DNA of 64,000 nt from Sphingomonas_R arantia (lineage in GTDB: Bacteria > Pseudomonadota > Alphaproteobacteria > Sphingomonadales > Sphingomonadaceae): positions 992,001 through 1,056,000 of the forward strand of contig NZ_JBHUGS010000002.1 in NCBI RefSeq assembly GCF_042682045.1, given 5' to 3'. A program made the translations under genes and the position numbers. Numbering within the stretch: the stretch's first letter is position 1; each line of letters begins with the position of its first letter. The notes beneath the pieces were generated by a model. The model was not told the origin of the DNA. It worked only from the letters and a program-made list of their open reading frames with translations, and searched no databases. This document shows, in pieces, positions 23,427-31,817 of this stretch.

Positions 23427-24747
23427 TGTTCGCGAATTCCTTGTTGATGAGCAGCGCGCCGAGCGTGCAGAGCGCCCCCGACAGCAAATACACGCCGACC
23501 GAGAACAGCCCGAACTTGCTCGACAGCAACAATGCCGCCAGCGGCGCGAAGCCAGCCCCGATCAACCAGGACAGATCGGACATGATCGCCGCACCGGTAT
23601 AGCGATAGCGCATCGGCAGGTTCGCCGTCACCGACCCGGACGACTGACCGAAGGACAGGCCGAGCAGGATGAAGCCGCTGATCATGAACAGCAGTTCCGC
23701 GCCCTCGCCACCGTCGAGCAGCCGCGGCGCGAAGCCGCTGAACACCGCAATCATCGCCGCGGAAATGCCGAGCAGGTAACGCCGCCCGATCCGATCCGCG
23801 ATCAGGCCCGACGCAACGATCGCCAGAACGCCAATCGCCGCACCGATCATCTCGATCACCAGGAAGCGCGTCACCGACTGTTTCGTGAACAGCAGGATCC
23901 ACGACAGCGGGAACACGGTCACCAGATGGAACAACGCGAAGCTGGCGAGCGGCGCGAACGCACCCAGCATGATGTTGCGCCAATTGGCACGGTACGTCTC
24001 GCGCACCCGCGCCGGGGTCAGTTCGCGCGTCTCGAACAGCTGTTCGTAATCCGGCGTCGCCACGATCCGCAGCCGTGCAAACAGCGCCACGACGTTGATC
24101 GCGAACGCCACGAAGAACGGATAGCGCCAGCCCCAGTCGAGGAAATCGACCGGCGACAGGCTCGCCTCGAAGAACGCGAACAGCCCCGACGCCACCAGCA
24201 GGCCGAGCGGCGCGCCGAGCTGCGGAATCATCGCATACCAGCCGCGCTGGTTCTTCGGTGCGTTCAGCGCCAGCAGCGAGGCCAGACCATCCCAGGTCCC
24301 GCCGAGCGCCAGCCCCTGTCCGATCCGCAACACGCAGAGCGCCACCGCGGATCCGGCACCGATCTGTTCGTAGGAGGGGATGAACGCCACCGCCATCGTC
24401 GACCCGCCGAGCAGGAACAACGCGATCGTCAGCTTCACGCCGCGCCCGTGCCGCCGATCGATCGTCATGAACAGCCAGGTGCCGAACGGGCGCGCGATAT
24501 AGGCCAGCGCGAACACGCCGAACGAGTACATGACACCGGTCAGTGCATCGACATACGGGAATACCAGCGCCGGAAACACCAGCACGGACGCGATCGCATA
24601 GACGAAGAAGTCGAAGAATTCTGACGTGCGGCCGATAATGACGCCGATCGCGATCTCGCCGGGCTGGACCTCACCGTGACGTGCGTTGATCCGTCGGGCG
24701 TCCTGCTCGATGGAGTCCGACTTGGGATGGGCGGTCTGGGCACTCAT
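23416..24747 (-). CDS. MFS transporter (metabolite:H+ symporter-like)
   Basis: A 443-residue major facilitator with twelve predicted helices. GEIAIGVIIGRTSEFFDFFV, DRRHGRGVKL (the DRxGR-type loop) and a second ADRIGRRYLLGI loop after helix 8 are visible. The pattern resembles the metabolite:H+ symporter subgroup of MFS, but substrate cannot be named. ATG 24747 (MSAQTAHP) is chosen; upstream codons in frame are basic and unlike a membrane N-terminus. It is divergent from cyoA, with 152 bp between start codons. Confidence 0.85.
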   Translation of the reverse strand: MSAQTAHPKSDSIEQDARRINARHGEVQPGEIAIGVIIGRTSEFFDFFVYAIASVLVFPALVFPYVDALTGVMYSFGVFALAYIARPFGTWLFMTIDRRHGRGVKLTIALFLLGGSTMAVAFIPSYEQIGAGSAVALCVLRIGQGLALGGTWDGLASLLALNAPKNQRGWYAMIPQLGAPLGLLVASGLFAFFEASLSPVDFLDWGWRYPFFVAFAINVVALFARLRIVATPDYEQLFETRELTPARVRETYRANWRNIMLGAFAPLASFALFHLVTVFPLSWILLFTKQSVTRFLVIEMIGAAIGVLAIVASGLIADRIGRRYLLGISAAMIAVFSGFAPRLLDGGEGAELLFMISGFILLGLSFGQSSGSVTANLPMRYRYTGAAIMSDLSWLIGAGFAPLAALLLSSKFGLFSVGVYLLSGALCTLGALLINKEFANKAS

Positions 24748-24845
24748 GCGGTCACTTCGCTCCTGGTCGGCGCCTTTGGGAGGGCGTAAAACAGCCAAAT
24801 CCCAACGTTCACGGCCCTCATGCACTTTTTGCTGCAACTGCGAGA

Positions 24846-24862
24846 CTGGACAAACTGTCCAG
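24846..24862. promoter_or_regulatory. Palindromic operator-like site in the MFS-cyoA spacer
   Basis: CTGGACA-AAC-TGTCCAG is a perfect 7-bp inverted repeat with a 3-bp centre, 38 bp before the cyoA ATG and 99 bp from the divergent MFS start. Its size fits a dimeric transcription factor site. The regulator is unknown. Confidence 0.5.
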
Positions 24863-24899
24863 CTATCCGCGGGGGCAGCATGCGGCTATATCATGCCCC

Positions 24900-26048
24900 A
24901 TGATGTTCGATCGGTCCACACCTTCCACCCGCCGGCTCCGTCTCCTGGCTGGGCTGCCGCTGTTGCTCCTTGGCGGATGCAACATGGTCGTCATGAACCC
25001 GTCCGGCGACGTTGCATTGCAGCAGCGCGACCTGATTTTGGTGGCCACCGGCCTGATGCTGCTGGTGATCGTGCCGGTGATCGCGCTGACCGTCTTGTTC
25101 GCCTGGCGGTACCGCGCGGGCAACAAGGACGCGAAGTACGAACCCAATTGGGATCATTCGACTCAGCTCGAACTCGTCATCTGGGCGATCCCGCTACTCA
25201 TCATCATCGTGCTCGGTGCGGTCACCTGGGTCAGCACGCACGTGCTCGACCCGTATCGCCCGATCGAACGACTCGGTCCCGGTCGCCTGATCGCCAAGGA
25301 CGTCCGCCCGCTTGAGGTGCAGGTCGTGGCGCTCGATTGGAAGTGGCTCTTCATCTACCCGGAATATGGCATTGCCACGGTTAACCAGCTGGCGGCGCCC
25401 GTTGATCGCCCGATCGAATTCAAGCTGACGTCTTCGACGGTCATGAACGCGTTCTACATCCCGTCGCTGGCGGGCATGATCTACGCGATGCCCGGCATGG
25501 AGACGAAGCTGCACGCGGTGATCAACAAGCCCGGCAACTATGACGGCATCTCCTCCAACTACAGCGGTGCCGGCTACTCGGGCATGAAGTTCCGGTTCTA
25601 CGGCATGTCGGATCAGGGCTTCGCGCAGTGGGTCGCCAGCGTCCGCGCCAAGCCGATGCCGCTCACCCGCGCCAATTATCTGCAACTGGAAAAGCCGACC
25701 GAGAACGTCCGCCCGATGCATTTCGGCCGTGTCGATCCGCAGCTTTACAAGGCCGCGCTCAACATGTGCGTGCGCCCCGGATCGATGTGCATGGATCGCA
25801 TGATGATGATCGATGCGATGGGCGGCGGCGGCAAGCATAGCGCCGAACCGAAGAACGGCGTCGGCCATGCCGAGGGCGCGCTGGAGAAACAGCCCGAGGA
25901 AAAGGGCGCACCCGGCCACTGGAGTACGCCGCGAAAACCGGGCGCTCCCGGTGCGCAGCAACCCGGTGCACAACAGAATCGTGACCTGACACTGAACCGT
26001 ACGCCCCCCGCAGCGACGCCTGGCCTCCGCCAGTCCGCGCGCGCCTGA
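24900..26048 (+). CDS. cyoA: Cytochrome bo3 ubiquinol oxidase subunit II
   Basis: A 382-residue lipoprotein subunit. The lipobox LLLGGC (Cys near residue 27) follows a signal sequence, two transmembrane helices sit near residues 45-65 and 90-110, and a cupredoxin-like periplasmic domain follows (VQVVALDWKWLFIYPEYG, MNAFYIPSLAGMIYAMPG). The CuA ligands of cytochrome c oxidases are absent, as expected for a quinol oxidase. The last roughly 70 residues form a Gly/Pro/Gln-rich tail absent from E. coli CyoA (315 residues). First gene of cyoABCD. ATG 24903 is an alternative. Confidence 0.95.
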   Translation: MMFDRSTPSTRRLRLLAGLPLLLLGGCNMVVMNPSGDVALQQRDLILVATGLMLLVIVPVIALTVLFAWRYRAGNKDAKYEPNWDHSTQLELVIWAIPLLIIIVLGAVTWVSTHVLDPYRPIERLGPGRLIAKDVRPLEVQVVALDWKWLFIYPEYGIATVNQLAAPVDRPIEFKLTSSTVMNAFYIPSLAGMIYAMPGMETKLHAVINKPGNYDGISSNYSGAGYSGMKFRFYGMSDQGFAQWVASVRAKPMPLTRANYLQLEKPTENVRPMHFGRVDPQLYKAALNMCVRPGSMCMDRMMMIDAMGGGGKHSAEPKNGVGHAEGALEKQPEEKGAPGHWSTPRKPGAPGAQQPGAQQNRDLTLNRTPPAATPGLRQSARA

Positions 26049-26064
26049 TACGATAGGCACACAG

Positions 26065-28080
26065 ATGTTCGAGAACCCTGCAATCCTGAAGACGATCTTC
26101 GGCCGCCTGACGCTCGAATCGCTGCCGCTGCACGAACCCATCGTGATGGGCACGTTCGCTGCGGTCGCGGTCGGCGGGATCGCGCTGCTCGCGGCGATCA
26201 CCTACTTCAAGCTCTGGACCTGGCTCTGGAAGGAGTGGCTGACCAGCGTCGACCACAAGAAGGTCGGGATCATGTACATGATCCTCGGTACGGTCATGCT
26301 CCTCCGCGGCTTCTCCGACGCCATCATGATGCGCGCGCAACAGGCGATGGCATTCGGCGCGAACGAGGGCTTCCTGCCCGCGCACCACTATGACCAGGTG
26401 TTCACCGCGCACGGCGTGATCATGATCTTCTTCGTGGCGATGCCGTTCGTCACGGGTATCATGAACTACGTCATCCCGCTTCAGATCGGTGCGCGCGACG
26501 TGTCGTTCCCGTTCCTCAACAACATGAGCTTCTGGATGACCGCTTCCGGTGCCGTCATTGTCATGATGTCGCTGTTCATCGGTGAGTTCGCACGGACCGG
26601 CTGGCTCGCCATGCCGCCGCTGTCGGGGATCGCGTACAGCCCCGATGTCGGTGTCGACTATTATATCTGGGCGCTGCAGATCGCCGGCGTCGGGACCTTG
26701 CTGTCCGGCGTCAACCTGATCGCGACTATCGTCAAGATGCGCGCACCGGGCATGTCGATGATGAAGATGCCGATCTTTTGCTGGACCGCGCTCTGCACCA
26801 ACGTGCTGATCGTCGCCGCCTTCCCCGTGCTGACCGCCGTGCTCGCACTGCTGTCGCTCGATCGCTACATCGGCACCGCCATCTTCACGAACGAACTCGG
26901 CGGCAACCCGATGATGTACGTGAACCTGATCTGGATCTGGGGTCACCCGGAGGTCTACATCCTCATCTTGCCGCTGTTCGGCGTGTTCTCGGAAGTCACC
27001 TCGACCTTCTCGGGCAAGCGCCTCTTCGGTTACACCTCGATGGTCTACGCCACCGTGGTCATCACGATCCTCGCCTACCTCGTCTGGCTTCACCACTTCT
27101 TCACGATGGGATCGGGTGCCAGCGTCAACTCGTTCTTCGGCATCACCACCATGGTGATCTCGATCCCGACGGGCGCGAAGATCTTCAACTGGCTGTTCAC
27201 GATGTACCGCGGCCGGATCCGGTTCGAACTGCCGATGATGTGGACGGTGGCCTTCATGATCACATTCACGATCGGCGGCATGACCGGCGTCCTGCTCGCC
27301 GTGCCCCCGGCCGACTTCGTGCTGCACAACTCGCTGTTCCTGGTCGCCCACTTCCACAACGTCATCATCGGCGGCGTGTTGTTCGGCACCTTCGCGGCGA
27401 TCAACTACTGGTTCCCGAAGGCCTTCGGCTTCCGCCTGAACGAGTGGTGGGGCAAGCTGAGCTTCTGGATGTGGGTGCCCGGCTTCTACGTCGCGTTCAT
27501 GCCGCTCTATGTGCTCGGCCTGATGGGCGTCACGCGCCGCCTGCGTCACTTCGACGACCCGTCATTGCAGATCTGGTTCGTGATCGCGGCCATCGGTGCG
27601 GCGATGATCGCGGTGGGCATCGCGGCCTTCCTGATCCAGATCTTCGTCAGCGTCCGCAACCGCGAGGCCCTGCGCGACACGACCGGCGATCCGTGGAACG
27701 GTCGTACGCTGGAGTGGGCGACCTCGTCGCCGCCGCCGGCCTACAACTTCGCCTTCACGCCGATCGTGCATGACGGCGACGCCTATGCCGACATGAAGGT
27801 CCGCGGCTACGATCGTCCCATGACCGGGTTCCGCGCGATCCACATGCCGAAGAACACCGGCACCGGTGTGATCTTGGCCGGCTTCGCGACCGCGCTCGGT
27901 TTCGGGATGATCTGGTACATCTGGTGGCTGGCCGCCGCGAGCATGCTGGGTCTGATCGCGACGTCGATCATCCACACGTTCAACTACAAGCGCGACTATC
28001 ACATCCCGGTTGAGGAAGTGGAGCGGACCGAGGCGGCCCGTACCGCACTGCTCGCCCAGAACAAGGTGACGACGGCATGA
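26065..28080 (+). CDS. cyoB: Cytochrome bo3 ubiquinol oxidase subunit I
   Basis: A 671-residue haem-copper oxidase catalytic subunit that reduces O2 with electrons from ubiquinol and pumps protons. Metal ligands are in FTAHGVIMIFF, IWGHPEVYILILP, WLHHFFTMG and VAHFHNVIIGG. Quinol-site residues of bo3 are present: RGFSDAIMMRAQQ (Arg and Asp) and HHYDQVFTAHG (His and Gln). Length matches E. coli CyoB (663). It starts 16 bp after cyoA, and its stop overlaps cyoC. Confidence 0.97.
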   Translation: MFENPAILKTIFGRLTLESLPLHEPIVMGTFAAVAVGGIALLAAITYFKLWTWLWKEWLTSVDHKKVGIMYMILGTVMLLRGFSDAIMMRAQQAMAFGANEGFLPAHHYDQVFTAHGVIMIFFVAMPFVTGIMNYVIPLQIGARDVSFPFLNNMSFWMTASGAVIVMMSLFIGEFARTGWLAMPPLSGIAYSPDVGVDYYIWALQIAGVGTLLSGVNLIATIVKMRAPGMSMMKMPIFCWTALCTNVLIVAAFPVLTAVLALLSLDRYIGTAIFTNELGGNPMMYVNLIWIWGHPEVYILILPLFGVFSEVTSTFSGKRLFGYTSMVYATVVITILAYLVWLHHFFTMGSGASVNSFFGITTMVISIPTGAKIFNWLFTMYRGRIRFELPMMWTVAFMITFTIGGMTGVLLAVPPADFVLHNSLFLVAHFHNVIIGGVLFGTFAAINYWFPKAFGFRLNEWWGKLSFWMWVPGFYVAFMPLYVLGLMGVTRRLRHFDDPSLQIWFVIAAIGAAMIAVGIAAFLIQIFVSVRNREALRDTTGDPWNGRTLEWATSSPPPAYNFAFTPIVHDGDAYADMKVRGYDRPMTGFRAIHMPKNTGTGVILAGFATALGFGMIWYIWWLAAASMLGLIATSIIHTFNYKRDYHIPVEEVERTEAARTALLAQNKVTTA

Positions 28081-28721
28081 GCGCCACCCACACGGCGCCC
28101 CCCGCGGGTGCCGACGACGCAACGAAGCTGGCCTTCTACCAGATCGACGAGCACGACCATCCGGAGGGCGGCAGCACGATGCTGGGCTTCTGGATCTACC
28201 TGATGAGCGATTGTCTCATCTTCGCGTGCCTGTTCGCGATCTACGGTGTGCTCGGTGCGAACTATGCCGGCGGGCCTGCGCCGAAGGACCTGTTCGAACT
28301 GCCGCTGGTCGCGATCAACACGTCGATGCTGCTGTTGTCGTCGATCACCTACGGCTTCGCGATGCTGGCCATGGAGAAGCAGCAGATCCGGGCCACCCAG
28401 CTCTGGCTGGCGGTCACCGGCCTGTTCGGCGCGACCTTCATCGGGATCGAGCTGTACGAGTTTGCGACGCTGGTCCACGAAGGCGCCACGCCGCAACGCA
28501 GCGCCTTCCTGTCCGCCTTCTTCACGCTGGTCGGCACGCACGGCCTGCACGTCACCTTCGGCCTGATCTGGTTGGTGACGCTGATGGTCCAGGTCGGCAA
28601 GCATGGCCTGATCCAGGCGAACAAGCGCCGCCTGATGTGCCTCAGCATGTTCTGGCACTTCCTCGACGTCATCTGGATCGGCGTCTTCACCTTTGTCTAT
28701 TTGCTCGGGATGCTGCGATGA
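28077..28721 (+). CDS. cyoC: Cytochrome bo3 ubiquinol oxidase subunit III
   Basis: A 214-residue membrane subunit with five predicted helices. GFWIYLMSDCLIFACLFAIY, GTHGLHVTFGLIWL and MFWHFLDVIWIGVFT are the standard subunit III signatures. The N-terminus has a His/Glu-containing stretch (IDEHDHPEGG). It overlaps both neighbours by four bases, supporting translation coupling with cyoB and cyoD. Confidence 0.95.
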   Translation: MSATHTAPPAGADDATKLAFYQIDEHDHPEGGSTMLGFWIYLMSDCLIFACLFAIYGVLGANYAGGPAPKDLFELPLVAINTSMLLLSSITYGFAMLAMEKQQIRATQLWLAVTGLFGATFIGIELYEFATLVHEGATPQRSAFLSAFFTLVGTHGLHVTFGLIWLVTLMVQVGKHGLIQANKRRLMCLSMFWHFLDVIWIGVFTFVYLLGMLR

Positions 28722-29125
28722 CCGACACTTCCAGCCACGTTCACGCGCATGCGGACTCGCACGGCAAGGGCGATGACGGCCATCACGAGGGTGACGCCCA
28801 GTCGCACGGTTCGTTCAAGGGTTACATGACCGGGTTCGTCCTGGCGGTCATCCTCACCGCGATCCCGTTCTGGCTCGTCATGGCCGGCCCGTTCGCGCAG
28901 CAGACCACGGCGCTGATGGTCATGGGCTTCGCGGTCGCGCAGATCGTCGTCCACATGATCTACTTCCTCCACATGGACACCAAGTCCGAGGGCGGCTGGA
29001 CGATGATGGCGCTGATCTTCACCGTCCTGCTCGTCGCGATCGCGATCAGCGGATCGCTCTGGGTCATGTTCCACCTCAACACCAACATGATGCCGATGAA
29101 CCCGGCCGCGATGGACTCCATGTGA
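28718..29125 (+). CDS. cyoD: Cytochrome bo3 ubiquinol oxidase subunit IV
   Basis: A 135-residue subunit with three transmembrane helices after a His/Asp-rich N-terminus (HVHAHADSHGKGDDGHHEGD) of about 35 residues. YMTGFVLAVILTAIPFWLV and VHMIYFLHMDTKSEGGWTMM match the CyoD family. E. coli CyoD is about 109 residues, the difference lying in the histidine-rich head. CyoD assists assembly of the haem-copper centre. ATG 28718 overlaps the cyoC stop, and the stop overlaps the next gene. Confidence 0.93.
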   Translation: MTDTSSHVHAHADSHGKGDDGHHEGDAQSHGSFKGYMTGFVLAVILTAIPFWLVMAGPFAQQTTALMVMGFAVAQIVVHMIYFLHMDTKSEGGWTMMALIFTVLLVAIAISGSLWVMFHLNTNMMPMNPAAMDSM

Positions 29126-29874
29126 CCAACGGGGCAGCCGGCGCACCCGATACGGGCGCCCGGCCGCCCCGCTCGCGGCTGACGCTCGTCATCCTGACGG
29201 TCGTCACGGCGCTGCTCGTCGCGGCACTGCTCGGCCTTGGGACCTGGCAGGTCCGGCGCCTCGCCTGGAAGCGCGACCTGATCGCCCGCGTCGACGCCCG
29301 CGTCCACGCCCAGCCCGTCGCGGCCCCCGGCCCCGCGGCATGGGGAGGGCTCAATGTCGAAAACGCCAGCTATCGCAACATCCGCCTGACCGGCCGCTAC
29401 CGGAACGATCGCAGCGTCCGAACCCAGGCCGCGACCGTCCTCGGCGCGGGTAGCTGGCTCATCACGCCGCTCGTCACCGACGCGGGCTTCACCGTCCTCG
29501 TCAACCGTGGCTTCGTCCCCCCCGGCTGGCAGGACCGCACCCCGCCGTCAGGCCCGGTCACGGTCACCGGCCTGCTCCGCATGACCGAACCCGGCGGCGG
29601 CTTCCTGCGTCGCAACAACCCGACCGCGGGTCGCTGGTACTCACGCGATGTCGCCGCGATCGCCGCCGCCCAGCGGCTCAAGGCCGTCGCCCCCTATTTC
29701 GTCGATGCCGCGGCCGACCCCGCTGCGCCGACGCGTCCCCCCGTCGGCGGCCTCACCATCGTCGCCTTCCCGAACAGCCATCTGACCTATGCGATCACCT
29801 GGTACACGCTCGCGCTCATGCTGATCGGCGGCTGGGTGTTGATCCTGCGCTACGAACGGCGGATGCGGCGATGA
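29122..29874 (+). CDS. SURF1-family oxidase assembly protein
   Basis: A 250-residue SURF1/Shy1-family membrane protein with N- and C-terminal helices (about residues 22-42 and 224-244) around a periplasmic domain. LGTWQVRRLAWKRDLI, VLVNRGFVPPGW and NSHLTYAITWYTLALMLIGG are SURF1 signatures. SURF1 proteins promote haem insertion into haem-copper oxidases, and its coupling to cyoABCD points to the bo3 enzyme as client. The GTG start at 29122 overlaps the cyoD stop by four bases. Confidence 0.92.
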   Translation: MTNGAAGAPDTGARPPRSRLTLVILTVVTALLVAALLGLGTWQVRRLAWKRDLIARVDARVHAQPVAAPGPAAWGGLNVENASYRNIRLTGRYRNDRSVRTQAATVLGAGSWLITPLVTDAGFTVLVNRGFVPPGWQDRTPPSGPVTVTGLLRMTEPGGGFLRRNNPTAGRWYSRDVAAIAAAQRLKAVAPYFVDAAADPAAPTRPPVGGLTIVAFPNSHLTYAITWYTLALMLIGGWVLILRYERRMRR

Positions 29875-31217
29875 GGAGCGCGCCACTGGCCCGCACCGCC
29901 ACACCCTCGATGCCCCCGCTGACCGGTGACGGCGCGACGCGCTCGATCGGCGACGCCGGCCGCCGCAACATGCTGCAACTTGTGCAGCTCCGCTGGCTTG
30001 CGGTTGGGGGCCAGGTCTCCGCCATCCTGATCGCGCAGTTCGGGCTCGGCATCGAACTCCCGCTTGGCGCCATGCTCGGCGTGGCCGGCGCCACGCTACT
30101 CCTCAACCTCGCCAGCATCATTCTGCTCCGCAACCGGGTCGGCACCTCCAACGGCTCGTTGTTCTTCGCGCTCATCCTCGACGTCGCCTCACTCACCGCG
30201 CAGCTCTACCTGAGCGGCGGCGCGACCAACCCGTTCATGTGGCTCTACCTGCTGCAAGTCGTGCTCGGCGCGATCCTGCTCGATACCTGGTCCGCGATCG
30301 TCATCGTGATGGTGACCAGCCTGTGTTTCGCGGCGCTCACCTTCATCTACCGCCCGCTTAACTTCCCCCCCGTGCTCGCCGACAGCCGCCGGCTGATCGA
30401 CACCGCCGGCGCCTGGGCCTGCTTCGCGCTCGTCGCGATGCTGCTCGTGCTGTTGATCACCCGCATCACGCAGAACCTGCGCGCCCGCGACGCCAACCTC
30501 GCGAACCTGCGGCAACAGGCGGTGGAGGAGGATCACATCGTCCGGATGGGCCTGCTCGCCTCCGGCGCCGCGCACGAACTCGGCACGCCGCTCGCCTCGC
30601 TCGCCGTCATCCTGGGCGACTGGAAACGCATGCCCGCCCTCGCCGCCGACCCGGATCTGGTGGCCGAGATCGGCGAGATGCAGGCCGAGGTCCAACGTTG
30701 CAAGGCGATCGTCACCGGTGTCCTGCTCGCGGCGGGCGAGGCGCGCGGCGAAGCGCCCGCGATCACCGGCATGCGCCGTTTCCTGGACGGTATTGCGGAT
30801 GACTGGCATGCGGCACACATGAGTACGGTGCTCGACTACCGGAACGCATTTCCCGGCGACCTGCCCGTCGTGGCGGACCCGGCCTTGAAACAGGTCATCT
30901 TCAACGTGCTCGACAATGCCGCTGAATCCTCCCCCGCCTGGATCGCGTTCAACGCGTCGCAGCGTGGCGACGCGCTCATCATCGCGGTGCAGGACGCCGG
31001 CGGTGGCTTCTCGCCCGAACGGCTCGAACGGATCGGCAAACCCTATGAATCGAGCAAGGGCCGGCTCGGCGGCGGGCTCGGCCTCTTCCTCGTCGTCAAC
31101 GTCATGCGTAAGCTCGGCGGCGCGGTCTCGGCCGCCAACTGCCCGAACGGCGGCGCGGTCGTGACGCTCACCCTGCCCCTCGCCGCGATCGCCGCACCCC
31201 CGGGGCGCGCCGCATGA
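29871..31217 (+). CDS. regB: RegB/PrrB-type redox sensor histidine kinase
   Basis: A 448-residue sensor kinase with six N-terminal transmembrane helices (about residues 40-205). The loop LSGGATNPFMWLYLLQVV contains GGxxNPF, the quinone-binding heptapeptide typical of RegB/PrrB/ActS. The H-box is ASGAAHELGTPLASLA, followed by an HATPase domain with NVLDNAAESSP and GGGLGLFLVV. It should autophosphorylate according to quinone-pool redox state and phosphorylate the adjacent regulator. It is coupled to SURF1 upstream and the regulator downstream. Length is typical (about 460). Confidence 0.9.
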   Translation: MRSAPLARTATPSMPPLTGDGATRSIGDAGRRNMLQLVQLRWLAVGGQVSAILIAQFGLGIELPLGAMLGVAGATLLLNLASIILLRNRVGTSNGSLFFALILDVASLTAQLYLSGGATNPFMWLYLLQVVLGAILLDTWSAIVIVMVTSLCFAALTFIYRPLNFPPVLADSRRLIDTAGAWACFALVAMLLVLLITRITQNLRARDANLANLRQQAVEEDHIVRMGLLASGAAHELGTPLASLAVILGDWKRMPALAADPDLVAEIGEMQAEVQRCKAIVTGVLLAAGEARGEAPAITGMRRFLDGIADDWHAAHMSTVLDYRNAFPGDLPVVADPALKQVIFNVLDNAAESSPAWIAFNASQRGDALIIAVQDAGGGFSPERLERIGKPYESSKGRLGGGLGLFLVVNVMRKLGGAVSAANCPNGGAVVTLTLPLAAIAAPPGRAA

Positions 31218-31747
31218 CCGCCGGTCGCCTGCTCGTCATCGTCGAGGACGACGCCGCCTTCGCACGCACGCTGAAGCGCTCGTTCGAACGGCGCGAATAC
31301 GAAGTCCTGCTCGCCGCCAGTCACGAGGATCTCGTCACGCTGCTCCAGGGCCGTACCCCGGACTTCGCGGTCGTCGATCTCAAGCTCAACGGCGCGTCCG
31401 GCCTCGTCTGCGTCCAGACGCTGCGCGCGCACGATCCGGCGACGCTGATCGTCGTGCTGACCGGCTTTGCCAGCATCGCGACCGCGGTCGAGGCGATCAA
31501 GCTGGGCGCGTCGCACTATCTCGCCAAGCCGTCCAACACCGACGATATCGAGGAAGCGTTCGGCCGTGCCAGCGGCAACGTCGCCGCCCCGCTGACCGAG
31601 CGTACGACGTCGATCAAGACGCTGGAATGGGAACGGATCCACGAGGTGCTGGCCGAGACTGGCTTCAACATTTCGGAAACCGCCCGCCGGCTCGGCATGC
31701 ATCGCCGCACGCTCGCCCGCAAACTCGAGAAGCGCCAGGTCAAGTGA
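31214..31747 (+). CDS. regA: RegA/PrrA-type response regulator
   Basis: A 177-residue response regulator. The receiver domain (residues 1-125) has EDDAAFARTL, the phospho-acceptor Asp in FAVVDLKLNGASGL and the conserved Lys in HYLAKPSNTDD. The C-terminal Fis-type helix-turn-helix ends NISETARRLGMHRRTLARKL, the RegA/PrrA/ActR signature. Length and arrangement match the family. It presumably controls respiratory and redox genes, including possibly cyo. Start ATG overlaps the kinase stop. No terminator is evident before the next gene. Confidence 0.93.
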   Translation: MTAGRLLVIVEDDAAFARTLKRSFERREYEVLLAASHEDLVTLLQGRTPDFAVVDLKLNGASGLVCVQTLRAHDPATLIVVLTGFASIATAVEAIKLGASHYLAKPSNTDDIEEAFGRASGNVAAPLTERTTSIKTLEWERIHEVLAETGFNISETARRLGMHRRTLARKLEKRQVK

Positions 31748-31817
31748 AGCCCGGCGATAACGCTTGAACTGACCGGACCCCCACGCAACAACAGCCCCTT
31801 ACTCAAGGAGCTGCCCC

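Noticed and set aside
25759..27549. A long antisense open frame over cyoA/cyoB
   Set aside because: High-GC codon bias in cyoB leaves few antisense stops. The product is Arg/His/Asp low complexity.
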